Under the pieces are notes generated by a model. That model saw nothing but the letters and a program-made list of their open reading frames with translations, was not told the origin of the DNA and did not search any database. DNA of 51,384 nt from Clostridiales bacterium (GTDB lineage Bacteria; Bacillota; Clostridia; Oscillospirales; Oscillospiraceae), in NCBI GenBank assembly GCA_004557735.1, contig SFFV01000013.1, positions 1-51,384 on the forward strand. Reading direction: 5' to 3'. The translations under genes and the position numbers were made by a program. Below, in pieces: positions 14,795 to 22,771 of the stretch. Each line of letters opens with the position of its first letter. Position 1 is the stretch's first letter.

Positions 14795-15601
14795 TTATAC
14801 TCCTTTCGAAAGCCCCTTCTGGCGGGCGTATTCCGCCGCGCCGAGAGCACCCATGAGCTGCGGGTCGGTTTTGAGGTCGATGACCTTGAGCTTGAGAACG
14901 TGCTCAATGGCCTGCTTCAGGCCGGCGTTCTTCGCGCAGCCGCCCGTCAGGGTGATGCTGTCGGTCGCGCCCGCCTTCTTCGCCATAACGAAGCAGCGCT
15001 TGGCAACGGCCATCTGGATGCCGGCGGCGATCTCGTCCATGGGCTTGCCCTCGCCGACGAGCGTAATGACTTCGGACTCGGCGAACACGGTGCACTGGGC
15101 GGTGATGGGGATGACGTTCTTCGCGCCGAGAGAGAGGTTGGAGAACTCCGGCAGCGTCATCTCAAACGAACGCGCCATCGCCTCGTAGAAACGGCCGGTG
15201 CCGGCGGCGCACTTGTCGTTCATGGCGAAGTTCTTAACGGTGCCGTCCGTATCGATGCTGATGCCCTTAACGTCCTGGCCGCCGATATCGATGATGGCCT
15301 TGACAGTCGGGTCGGTGACATGGACGCCCATGGCGTGGCAGCTGATCTCGGAGACGTTTTCATCCGCGAAGGGGACTTTATTGCGGCCGTAGCCGGTGCC
15401 GATGAGGTACTCAAGATCCTTGGAGGACTTCAGGTCAGGAACCTGATCGATGACTTCCTGCATGGCGATCTGAGCGGACTGCTCGGAGTTGATCTTACTG
15501 CGGATGGTGGTGTGCGCGACAATGTTTCCCTGCTCGTCAAGGATAACTGCTTTGGTGTAGGTGGAGCCGACATCGCATCCGGCGAAATACTTCTTGGCCA
15601 T
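14795..15601 (-). CDS. BadF/HgdC-type ATP-dependent activator of the dehydratases
   Basis: 268 residues, the length of the HgdC/HadI activators. It has the ASKHA phosphate-1 loop at the N-terminus (AGCDVGSTYTKAV) and a second ATP motif IDIGGQDVKG. The two Cys residues that bridge a 4Fe-4S cluster between the two monomers lie in NDKCAAGTGRF and AQCTVFAESEV, and TGGCAKNAGL is the adenosine motif. Such proteins hydrolyse ATP to push one electron from ferredoxin or flavodoxin into the dehydratase. It is the only activator in the window and lies between the two dehydratase modules, so it probably serves both. A GGAGGG ribosome site precedes the ATG. Confidence 0.93.
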   Translation of the reverse strand: MAKKYFAGCDVGSTYTKAVILDEQGNIVAHTTIRSKINSEQSAQIAMQEVIDQVPDLKSSKDLEYLIGTGYGRNKVPFADENVSEISCHAMGVHVTDPTVKAIIDIGGQDVKGISIDTDGTVKNFAMNDKCAAGTGRFYEAMARSFEMTLPEFSNLSLGAKNVIPITAQCTVFAESEVITLVGEGKPMDEIAAGIQMAVAKRCFVMAKKAGATDSITLTGGCAKNAGLKQAIEHVLKLKVIDLKTDPQLMGALGAAEYARQKGLSKGV

Positions 15602-15650
15602 GATTAATTACCCTCCAATATTGATTCTATTTCTACTTATTCTACTTTTT

Positions 15651-17438
15651 TTACAGGCAGATCTCGTCTTCAAAATCAACCAGCGTAGGATCCACCGGCT
15701 CGGCGTGCATAACGGTGCGCATATATTCGTTCACCTTATCGCGCATCTGACGGCGGGAGACGGTGCGCGGATCCATCAGATCGTGCTCGATCCAGATCAT
15801 TTTGCGGTTCTGCTCGCGCGCCTGATCGTCGAGAATGCCCTGCACGGTGGCCATGTTCTTGCAGGCGACGTTCTGGTACATGATGATGATATCGACATCC
15901 CAAATCTCGCACTGCTTCCACAGCTCGTCAACAACGTGCTGATAACCGCCGTTCGTATGGCGGCGCATGACCATGCGCTCATACAGGCGGGCAAGATCAC
16001 GCAGCGCCTCTTCCTTGTCCTCGGTTTCCAGAGGCTTTGTGAAGTTGAGGCTCTCCATCTCGACGAGAACATTGACGCCCCAGCAGTTCGCCAGCCAGTT
16101 GGAGAAGTTGGCATAATAATGCGCCGGGCAGGACCACACGATCGCGCGGTACTTCATCTTGCCGGGCCACGCCTCTTCCTTGCGCTCGTAGGCCTTGAGC
16201 ATGATCTTGTTGACCTTTTTAAAGGTATTCATAACGCGCGGATCGATGCCGCCGTCCATCTCGTAGTTCCACTTGCGGAACAGCTCATAGCACGGGCCGA
16301 TGATCTGCGGATACGCCGTCTGGTTGACCGCCCATTTTTCGAGCTCGTAGCTCGTCTCGGTGTTAAAGCGCTTCATGGCGGAGAAGTAAGCATCCCAGCT
16401 CCACTTTGCGCCGGTCTGTTCTTCAATGAACTTGATGCAGGCTTTGATATCCTCGGCGGCGCACTGCACGGTCTCCTCGTCCTCGTAGCGGACGGGGAAG
16501 CACAGATGGAACACCGGAAGATCCGGGAAGCGGCGGGCCATATAGGAGGACGCCATGGTCGAGCCGTCGCACGGCATGGAGCTGGAAATGAAGCACTTGC
16601 CCATATGCGGCAGCGCGTCCAGCACCAGAGCGCCGCACTCGGAGGACGGGACCGGGCAGCAGTCCGCCGGCAGGCCGAAGCTCTCGACCGCGTCGATGTA
16701 CGGTACGCAGGTGAGCTGGTCGATCTCGGAGACAAGGAACACCGCGAAGAGCTGATACGGGATGCCGATCAGGTCGGGGAAGCCGGCCATGAGCTGCCCC
16801 ATCGTCATCTCGTCGAAGAGGACGACCTTTCTGTTCAGCTCGGCGCTGTTGCCGTTCTTCGCGTCGCCTTTCGCCTGAAGGACGAGGTTCTCGGCAACAT
16901 AACGGAAAATGTCATAGATCATGAGATGGCTCATCTTGAGAGCCGACCCGCGCTGACCCATGGTATTTTTGTCCATAAAGCCGACGCAGCAGAGATAGGA
17001 CATCATCCAGCGATAGTGCAGCACGGAGTTAAGCGCCGGGATGAGATCCTTGGAGAATGTGCCAAGCAGCATGCCCCACATGCGCAGCCACTCATAAAAG
17101 TCATACGCCGTGTCGCCGACGCCGCGCCACTCGCGGCGGACGGTGGTCATGGCGCCCTTCTTGTAGAGGCGGCCAAGCTTCTTTTCGCCTTTAAGCAGGA
17201 GCTCGCGGCGCTCGGCGCAGGACATGGCGGCGATCTCGGCGGCTTCCTCGGCAACGCGCTTGCCGAAGTCGATCCATCCCTGCTTCTGGCGTGCGCCGAA
17301 GGCTTTCCAGTCGGTAGCAAGGAGCATATCCTTGGCGATGTCCAGGATCTCCTTCACGTTTTCGCCCTGCGCCTTCCAGTCCATGTTGTCCTTCGCACGG
17401 AAGAACGCCGGATTGGGGTATTTCGGAGTTTTTGCCAT
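15651..17438 (-). CDS. 2-hydroxyacyl-CoA dehydratase/benzoyl-CoA reductase-like large subunit (module 2)
   Basis: 595 residues, longer still than the module 1 large subunit. Candidate cluster Cys residues are at 260/261 (ADCCPV) and/or 268, at 290 (SMPCDGS), and in YQNVACKN; the C-terminal end (EHDLMDPRTVSRRQMRDKV) matches the family. The first ~185 residues lie ahead of the usual start of homology. They include a helical stretch (about 15-95) absent from module 1 and a shared REWRGVGDT segment (about 103-111). The ATG overlaps the stop of the small-subunit gene by one base (TGATG), so the pair is co-translated. The family chemistry is syn-elimination of water through a ketyl radical, or ATP-driven ring or double-bond reduction. 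Which one applies here is unknown. Confidence 0.8.
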   Translation of the reverse strand: MAKTPKYPNPAFFRAKDNMDWKAQGENVKEILDIAKDMLLATDWKAFGARQKQGWIDFGKRVAEEAAEIAAMSCAERRELLLKGEKKLGRLYKKGAMTTVRREWRGVGDTAYDFYEWLRMWGMLLGTFSKDLIPALNSVLHYRWMMSYLCCVGFMDKNTMGQRGSALKMSHLMIYDIFRYVAENLVLQAKGDAKNGNSAELNRKVVLFDEMTMGQLMAGFPDLIGIPYQLFAVFLVSEIDQLTCVPYIDAVESFGLPADCCPVPSSECGALVLDALPHMGKCFISSSMPCDGSTMASSYMARRFPDLPVFHLCFPVRYEDEETVQCAAEDIKACIKFIEEQTGAKWSWDAYFSAMKRFNTETSYELEKWAVNQTAYPQIIGPCYELFRKWNYEMDGGIDPRVMNTFKKVNKIMLKAYERKEEAWPGKMKYRAIVWSCPAHYYANFSNWLANCWGVNVLVEMESLNFTKPLETEDKEEALRDLARLYERMVMRRHTNGGYQHVVDELWKQCEIWDVDIIIMYQNVACKNMATVQGILDDQAREQNRKMIWIEHDLMDPRTVSRRQMRDKVNEYMRTVMHAEPVDPTLVDFEDEICL

Positions 17439-18634
17439 CAGTTCTCCCCTCCCTCTTTGCGGATGCGCTTGATCTCCAGCGATTCAACGAACGCCTGCAC
17501 ACGGGTGCGGAGCTGTCCGGAATTGCCGTTGTTGTACAGACGGTCGATCGACAAGACCGGCCAGTTTTTCTCTTCCGCCATGATGTGGCTGACGAGCGCG
17601 CGCTCAAATCCCCAATAATCGCAGTACTTCATCTGTTCATAGATGATGCCCTCGGCGCCGAACTCGCGGGCAAGACGGTCGGCGGTGTCGCGGCGCTGCT
17701 GCACCTTTTCATCGGAAATGTAGCGGGCGCATTCGGAATGCTGCATGTAATGCAGGCAGATCTGCGTAAGTACGTCGTCGGTATCGTTGAGCTCGATGAC
17801 CTCGCGGCCCGGCGTGGAGCCGAAGCAATAGCGGTCGGAAACCACGAATGCGCCGCAGCCTTCGATGAGCTTGGTGAGCGTGGGATCGTCGATCTCGCTG
17901 CCGACGATGGAAACACGGGCGCGGTACCAGGGCTTCGCATCGACCTTGCGCTTTTTGATCTCGGCAAGCGTCTCGCGCAGGTACGGCAGGATGAGCGCTT
18001 TCGGGCAGGTGTAGGAAACAAGATTGAGAACGTGATACTCGTAGCCGGTGATGGGCGGATTATCCATCTTGCGCATCTCACCGATCTCGGTAAGGATGCG
18101 GCAGACCTCGTTGTGTTCCTCCACGGCCTTGCGCAGCGCCTCGTCCGACGTGTCCGCGCCGAGCTTTTCCTTCATGACGTCAAGCACGCGGCGGCGCATC
18201 TGCTTAACATAGGCCTCCAGCGTGTAGTCGGTGATTTTGAAGGGAATGTCCGCGTGGGTCACGAAGAAGTTGGGCTTGTCGTTTACCTGCAGGATTTCAA
18301 AGTGCTCCATGGCACGGTTCATCATGGAGCAGGCGTCCACGCCGATCATGGCGTCCAGGAACTGGTAGCCGCCCTCGATGGCGCGTTCGGTGAGCGCTCT
18401 GGCGAACTCGCATGTGTAGTTCGACATGTAGTACGTCGCAATGTCGATGGAGCCGGTGTGCGGAGCGCGGAGACGGACGGAGAAGCAGTTGCCAACGTTG
18501 AGGATCGGTTCGGGGACATGGTAGCAGGTGTACCCCATGGCCAGATTCCCTTCCGCGGCCGCCTTTCGCACAAGCTCGTTGTCGGCATTATCCAGAAGCT
18601 GCTCAAAGTAGATCAGATGCTTGAGATCCTTCAA
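17438..18634 (-). CDS. 2-hydroxyacyl-CoA dehydratase-like small subunit (module 2)
   Basis: 398 residues, starting at a TTG preceded by AAAGGGGTG; no ATG is suitably placed. Family-position Cys residues are Cys75 (YTCEFA), Cys102 (VDACSM) and Cys338 (MKYCDYW), at almost identical positions to module 1, and the family signature SGQLRTRVQAFVESL lies near the C-terminus. The two small subunits are clear paralogues, so the modules arose by duplication. The first Cys region (NYTCEFARAL) and GYTCYHVPEP correspond to the cluster-binding face of HgdB/BcrC. It is probably co-transcribed from the promoter upstream of the CooC-like gene. Confidence 0.85.
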   Translation of the reverse strand: MKDLKHLIYFEQLLDNADNELVRKAAAEGNLAMGYTCYHVPEPILNVGNCFSVRLRAPHTGSIDIATYYMSNYTCEFARALTERAIEGGYQFLDAMIGVDACSMMNRAMEHFEILQVNDKPNFFVTHADIPFKITDYTLEAYVKQMRRRVLDVMKEKLGADTSDEALRKAVEEHNEVCRILTEIGEMRKMDNPPITGYEYHVLNLVSYTCPKALILPYLRETLAEIKKRKVDAKPWYRARVSIVGSEIDDPTLTKLIEGCGAFVVSDRYCFGSTPGREVIELNDTDDVLTQICLHYMQHSECARYISDEKVQQRRDTADRLAREFGAEGIIYEQMKYCDYWGFERALVSHIMAEEKNWPVLSIDRLYNNGNSGQLRTRVQAFVESLEIKRIRKEGGEN

Positions 18635-18714
18635 ATGTCACACCCCTTTTTTTGATTTCTTTCTCTTGTTTTGCCCTTATTTGCCGTTGTATGTAAAATA
18701 CATTGCGCTCACTT

Positions 18715-19479
18715 TCAGAGAATTCCGAATTTTTCCAGAATCTCCTTCGTTCCGCGGAATACGCTCGATTCCGGCGGAAGATCGTACACCGTTTTGCCCT
18801 GAATATCGTTGGCGGCATGGTAGTCGTCCGTTTCGATATAGGAGAGGATCTCGACACCCGGAATCGTGATAAACTTATTCAGATCCGGATTCGTCACGCG
18901 GTTGATCACCGCGCCGATGCGGTCATACATAACAAGCTCGTCGGCGACCTGCTTGATCGTTCCGGCGACCTGGATCCCCTTGCGGCTCTGGTCGGAGACG
19001 AGCAGGAGGTGCGTGACCTTTTCCAGCACGCGGCGGTTGATCTGCTCGATGCCGGCTTCGCCGTCGATAACAACATAATCAAATTCGCGGGAGAGCATTG
19101 TGATGACGTCCTTCAGATAGGCGTTGATGCGGCAGTAGCAGCCCTCCGCCTCCGGACGACCGATGGCCAGAAAGGCAAAACCGTTCTTTTCCACCAGAGC
19201 GTCAAAGATGCGGTAGCGGGATTCCTCCACGAGATCCATCGCTTCCTTCGTCCGGCCCTCTTCCACATTATCAATGATCTGCTTGCGGATCTCATCGAGC
19301 GTGAGCGTGACCTCTACGCCGAGGCACGTTGAAAGTCCGACGGCGGGATCGGCGTCGATCGCAAGGATCCTCGCGTCCGGTTTGCACTCCGTCAGGTGGC
19401 GCACCATCGTCGCCGCCAGCGTCGTTTTTCCCACGCCGCCCTTTCCGGATACGGCAATCACTTTCGCAGTTGTTTCCAT
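18715..19479 (-). CDS. CooC/AcsF-type MinD-family ATPase
   Basis: 254 residues from the ATG at 19479, chosen for its AAAGGAAA ribosome site; a longer frame to 19530 lacks one. The deviant Walker A (SGKGGVGKTT, 11-20) with its signature Lys, the IDADPAVG switch (41-48), and a Cys-x-Cys pair in GRPEAEGCYCR (Cys114, Cys116) match CooC/AcsF, which binds Ni at the CxC and loads it into CO dehydrogenase or acetyl-CoA synthase. No CO dehydrogenase is present. It is the first gene of the dehydratase operon. The likely client is one of the operon's metal-cluster proteins, most suggestively the ACS-like protein at 13.9 kb. Whether it handles Ni, Fe or a cluster is unknown. Confidence 0.85.
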   Translation of the reverse strand: METTAKVIAVSGKGGVGKTTLAATMVRHLTECKPDARILAIDADPAVGLSTCLGVEVTLTLDEIRKQIIDNVEEGRTKEAMDLVEESRYRIFDALVEKNGFAFLAIGRPEAEGCYCRINAYLKDVITMLSREFDYVVIDGEAGIEQINRRVLEKVTHLLLVSDQSRKGIQVAGTIKQVADELVMYDRIGAVINRVTNPDLNKFITIPGVEILSYIETDDYHAANDIQGKTVYDLPPESSVFRGTKEILEKFGIL

Positions 19480-19555
19480 TGCAAGTTTCCTTTCGCGCAT
19501 TTTTAGAGAAATATGTATGTTTTTAGACACTTTTATTGAATTATACTACATAATT

Positions 19556-19584
19556 ATTGTACCACGTTCTCCTAAAAGAATCAA
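19556..19584 (-). promoter_or_regulatory. Promoter of the CooC-dehydratase operon
   Basis: Reading the minus strand, TTGATT (19584-19579) and TACAAT (19561-19556) are separated by exactly 17 bases, with A/T-rich sequence around them. It is the best promoter upstream of the operon, and no clear internal terminator is seen before 10848. Confidence 0.75.
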
Positions 19585-19633
19585 GAATTTCTTAATATTT
19601 TTTGTTGATTATCGGTGTCGACTGTGTTAAATT

Positions 19634-19684
19634 GAACATGATGTTCGTGAAGTATTCACAACAGCTGTGAACAAAACGTGAAAA
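19634..19684. promoter_or_regulatory. Cluster of inverted repeats upstream of the flavin reductase gene
   Basis: GAACAT-G-ATGTTC (19634-19646) is followed at once by GTGAA-GTA-TTCAC (19647-19659) and TTCACA-N5-TGTGAA (19655-19671), with a further CGTGAAA just beyond. GTGAA half-sites thus recur in both orientations within 40 bases. The arrangement suggests a multi-site operator in the divergent regulatory region between the dehydratase operon and the reductase gene. The binding protein is not identified. Confidence 0.5.
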
Positions 19685-19728
19685 TAATAAGAACAATTAT
19701 AAATAAAGTATGAAAGAGGGATTTGGAT

Positions 19729-21993
19729 TTGAAAACCGATGCATTGGTCGAAAGACTTGTCAACAGCTACGGAAACTGGGTGCAGAAGGACTGCGAAAAC
19801 ACCGAAGGCGGTACCGGACGCTACACCAGGGAGCTCTGGCCGTACGACACGATGTTCTCTCCCATCCAGGTCAACCGTCTTACGATCAAGAACCGTCTCG
19901 TGATGGCGCCAATGGGCAACTGCCAGATGGCCGAGGAGACGGGCCGCCCGAACGACAAGATGCGCGAGTACTTCTTCGCCCGCGCCGAAGGCGGCGTCGG
20001 TCTGCTCACCACGGGTCTTATCCCCATCAGCCACCACATCGATTCCTCCGTGACGGAAAAGGGCAACTTCTCCTACTTCCCCCGCATCGACAACACCCGC
20101 ACCAACTTCATGGGATGGCGTGATCTGGCGCAGGGCGTTCACGCGCGCAACAGCCGCATTTTCATACAGCTCACCGCCGGTCTCGGCCGCGTCGGAAACC
20201 CGCAGTGCCTCATGACAAAGTACGCGCTGCCCGTGTCCGCCTCCTGGAACCCGAACTTCTACATTCCGAGCATTCCCTGCCGTCCCCTTACCGATCTTGA
20301 GCTGGACCAGATCGTCCGCAATTTCGGCCAGGGCGCGGCGGACGCCAAGACGATGGGCATCGACGGCGTGTACCTGCACGGTCACGAGGGCTATCTCATC
20401 GATCAGCTCACCAACACCGCGTTCAACCACCGCAAGCTCGGCAAATATACCGACTGGCAGCTTTTCGGCATCAACATTGTCAAGGAAATGCGCAAACGTA
20501 CCGGCCCCTGGTTCCCGATCATGTACCGCATCGATCTGAGCTGTGCTCTCGAAGAGACCTACGGCGAGCGCATGGACACCGTTTCCTCTCTCAAAGGCTT
20601 CAAAAACGGCCGCTCCATTTATGAAACGCTCGACTATATGGAAAATCTTGTCAAGGCGGGCGTCGATATGTTCGACGTCGATCTCGGCTGCTACGACAAC
20701 TGGTGGCTCCCGCATCCGCCCGCGTACATGCCCGCCGGCTGCTTTCTCGATGTGGCGAAGGTCGCAAAGGAATATTTTAAAGAGCGCGGCATAAAATCCA
20801 ACGCCGGATTTGATGTCCCCATTGTCGCTGTCGGCAAGCTCAACTACCCCGATATGGACGAGAAGGCGCTGCGCGACGGCAAGTGCGACATGATCATGCT
20901 TGGCCGCCCGGTGCTCGCCGATCCCGACTGGTGTAAGAAGGCCTATGCGGGCGACGTGGACCAGATCCGTCCGTGCATCGGCTGCCAGGAAGCCTGCGTC
21001 AACGAGTTTGTCGAGGGCGGTCATCCGCAGTGCGCCGTCAACCCCCGCACAGGCCATGAGGACGTGCTGCCCAAGCAGTCCGCGCCCGCTGTGAAGGTGA
21101 AGAAGATCGGCGTCGTCGGCGGCGGCCCGGCCGGCATGAACTTTGCCGTCTATGCCGCACAGCGCGGCCACACCGTCGAGATTCTTGAAAAAACGAACGA
21201 GCTCGGCGGTATCGCAAACGCCGCGGCAGTCCCCAAGAACAAGTACGACATGCACAACTACGTCGAATGGCTCAAGCGTCAGACGCTCGGGCAGAAGGGC
21301 GTCACCGTGAAGTTCGGCGTAGAGGCCACGCCGGAGTACCTCAAGGCGCAGAACTATGATGCTGTAATCTATGCCGTCGGTGCAAAACGTATTAACCCGC
21401 GCATCCCCGGCATCGACACCGTGAACATGGTGGAGGCTACCGACCTTCTGCGCGATCCGGAAAAGCTCGGCAGCGCGAAGAAAGTCGTCGTCCTCGGCGG
21501 AGGCGCCGTCGGCATGGAGACCGCCTACTGGCTGAGCTACGAAAAGGGCTGCAAGATCACCGTGATCGATATGCTCGGCAGCTTCATGGACGGCGCGTGC
21601 ACCGCCAACCGCGGCCATATCATTCACTATCTTGAGGATAACGGCGCGAAGCTGGTCAACTGCGCGACGATCAAGTCGTTTGAGCCGGGCAAGGTGCTCG
21701 TCAGCCGCAACATCTCCAAGGGCGCGCCGGACGTTTACTGCACCTGGACGCCCGTTCTGCCGAAGAACGTCGTCAACCCGCTCGCGCCGAAGATGGGCCC
21801 CGAAACGGTCGTCGAAGAGCATCATGCGGAGCTGTTCGTCAACGCGCTCGGCCGCCGCGCCGACGAGGGCCAATATCTCGAGGGCGTGAAGCAGCATGTC
21901 GCCAGGGAGATCTACAACATCGGCGATTCCTTCCAGGCCGGACTCGTCTGGGGCGCTACCAAAGCCGCCTACAATCTTGCGCAGTACATCTGA
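19729..21993 (+). CDS. Old-yellow-enzyme-type 2-enoate/2,4-dienoyl-CoA reductase-like flavoprotein
   Basis: About 754 residues, starting at a TTG eight bases after GAGGG; a TTG at 19723 is too close to that site. The N-terminal FMN TIM barrel carries FSPIQVNRLTIKNRLVMAPMG and the active-site YLHGHEGYLIDQL. A 4Fe-4S motif follows, Cys416-x2-Cys419-x3-Cys423-x11-Cys435. A C-terminal FAD/NAD domain has two dinucleotide motifs, VVGGGPAG and VLGGGAVG. This is the layout of 2-enoate reductase, 2,4-dienoyl-CoA reductase and bile-acid BaiCD/BaiH enzymes, which reduce activated double bonds. It is about 80-90 residues longer than usual. Divergent from the dehydratase operon, it could reduce the enoyl product of dehydration. 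That link and the substrate are inference. Confidence 0.88.
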   Translation: MKTDALVERLVNSYGNWVQKDCENTEGGTGRYTRELWPYDTMFSPIQVNRLTIKNRLVMAPMGNCQMAEETGRPNDKMREYFFARAEGGVGLLTTGLIPISHHIDSSVTEKGNFSYFPRIDNTRTNFMGWRDLAQGVHARNSRIFIQLTAGLGRVGNPQCLMTKYALPVSASWNPNFYIPSIPCRPLTDLELDQIVRNFGQGAADAKTMGIDGVYLHGHEGYLIDQLTNTAFNHRKLGKYTDWQLFGINIVKEMRKRTGPWFPIMYRIDLSCALEETYGERMDTVSSLKGFKNGRSIYETLDYMENLVKAGVDMFDVDLGCYDNWWLPHPPAYMPAGCFLDVAKVAKEYFKERGIKSNAGFDVPIVAVGKLNYPDMDEKALRDGKCDMIMLGRPVLADPDWCKKAYAGDVDQIRPCIGCQEACVNEFVEGGHPQCAVNPRTGHEDVLPKQSAPAVKVKKIGVVGGGPAGMNFAVYAAQRGHTVEILEKTNELGGIANAAAVPKNKYDMHNYVEWLKRQTLGQKGVTVKFGVEATPEYLKAQNYDAVIYAVGAKRINPRIPGIDTVNMVEATDLLRDPEKLGSAKKVVVLGGGAVGMETAYWLSYEKGCKITVIDMLGSFMDGACTANRGHIIHYLEDNGAKLVNCATIKSFEPGKVLVSRNISKGAPDVYCTWTPVLPKNVVNPLAPKMGPETVVEEHHAELFVNALGRRADEGQYLEGVKQHVAREIYNIGDSFQAGLVWGATKAAYNLAQYI

Positions 21994-22014
21994 CGGATCG
22001 CCGCATAACGGCAT

Positions 22015-22061
22015 AACGAAACCCGCCGTATCCGGATTCACCGGATACGGCGGGTTTCGTT
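22015..22061. terminator. Bidirectional hairpin terminator
   Basis: A perfect 21-base stem (22015-22035 with 22041-22061, five-base loop) separates two convergent genes. T-rich bases of the stem itself (TTTCGTT) provide the only U-tract. Confidence 0.8.
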
Positions 22062-22092
22062 GTGACGCGGATATCGCCGCGCTGCACCGTGT

Positions 22093-22755
22093 TCAATTGA
22101 TGTGGATGGTGTCCTCTGCGACGATGGTATCGATATTCCTGTTGCTGTAGGTGCCGTTAAAGTGCCACGTCACGTTCACCGGAACGTCCGTACCGGACGT
22201 GACATCCACGCTTGTGCTGCCAAGAAACGTTTGCGTCAGCCCAACGTTTTCGAGCCGGATCGCTTTGGACGAGGCATACGACACATTGCCGTCAATATTG
22301 AACACAACGTCGCTGATACGGTCGCCCGTTACGAGCGCATACGACTCAACGTATGTGTCGAGCTTGAGCGTTTTCGGGCTGCCGCTGCCGGTCACCGTCC
22401 ATTTGACGACGATGTTGATGTATGTCCCCGTGTCCGAGCGGAACTCGCCGGTCTGCTCGTAGCCGGTCGCAGCCGTCGGCTCCAAGGTGGGCACCGGCGT
22501 TTCGGTCGGCGCGACGGTCGGGACGGGCGTTGCCGTGGGAACAGCGGTCGGGGCAGCGGTCGGGACAGGCGTGGCAGACGGCGTCGGCGTTGCGGTCGGA
22601 GCCGTTGTCGCCGTCGGCTCGGGCGTCGCTGTCGCCGCGGTGCCGGGGTTTTGCGTATCCGGAGCTTCGTTTCTCGATATGCGAAAAACAACAAAAATGC
22701 CGACGGCAAGAATGAGGAAGATAAGAATCAGGGCGGGAGCCGCGGATTTTTTCAT
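22093..22755 (-). CDS. Membrane-anchored extracytoplasmic protein with Pro/Thr-rich stalk
   Basis: 220 residues. The N-terminus (MKKSAAPAL and a hydrophobic run to about residue 25) acts as a signal anchor, with no lipobox seen. Residues about 35-97 are a low-complexity Pro/Thr/Ala stalk built of TATPEPTAT- and VPTATP-like units. A beta-rich domain of about 120 residues follows and has no match I recognise. A GGAGGTG ribosome site precedes the ATG, 16 bases after the metal-sensor gene, so it probably belongs to that operon. The stalk closely resembles the linker in the VanY-type peptidase at 45.3 kb. The function is unknown; cell-wall-spanning display of the C-terminal domain is likely. Confidence 0.75.
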   Translation of the reverse strand: MKKSAAPALILIFLILAVGIFVVFRISRNEAPDTQNPGTAATATPEPTATTAPTATPTPSATPVPTAAPTAVPTATPVPTVAPTETPVPTLEPTAATGYEQTGEFRSDTGTYINIVVKWTVTGSGSPKTLKLDTYVESYALVTGDRISDVVFNIDGNVSYASSKAIRLENVGLTQTFLGSTSVDVTSGTDVPVNVTWHFNGTYSNRNIDTIVAEDTIHIN

Positions 22756-22771
22756 GGAGAAGCACCTCCTG

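Noticed and set aside
10855..19479. Phenyllactate- or 2-hydroxyglutarate-type amino-acid fermentation operon
   Set aside because: No CoA-transferase, hydroxyacid dehydrogenase, acyl-CoA dehydrogenase or Etf genes are present, and the large subunits have long extensions, so a specific textbook pathway is not supported.
19627..22041. An 804-codon minus-strand open frame opposite the flavin reductase gene
   Set aside because: The plus-strand frame has full OYE, Fe-S and FAD motifs. The minus frame has none and is explained by codon bias.
22422..22720. Tandem DNA repeats that might be a CRISPR or minisatellite
   Set aside because: The periodicity comes from coding of a Pro/Thr stalk. There are no uniform repeats with unique spacers, and no cas genes.
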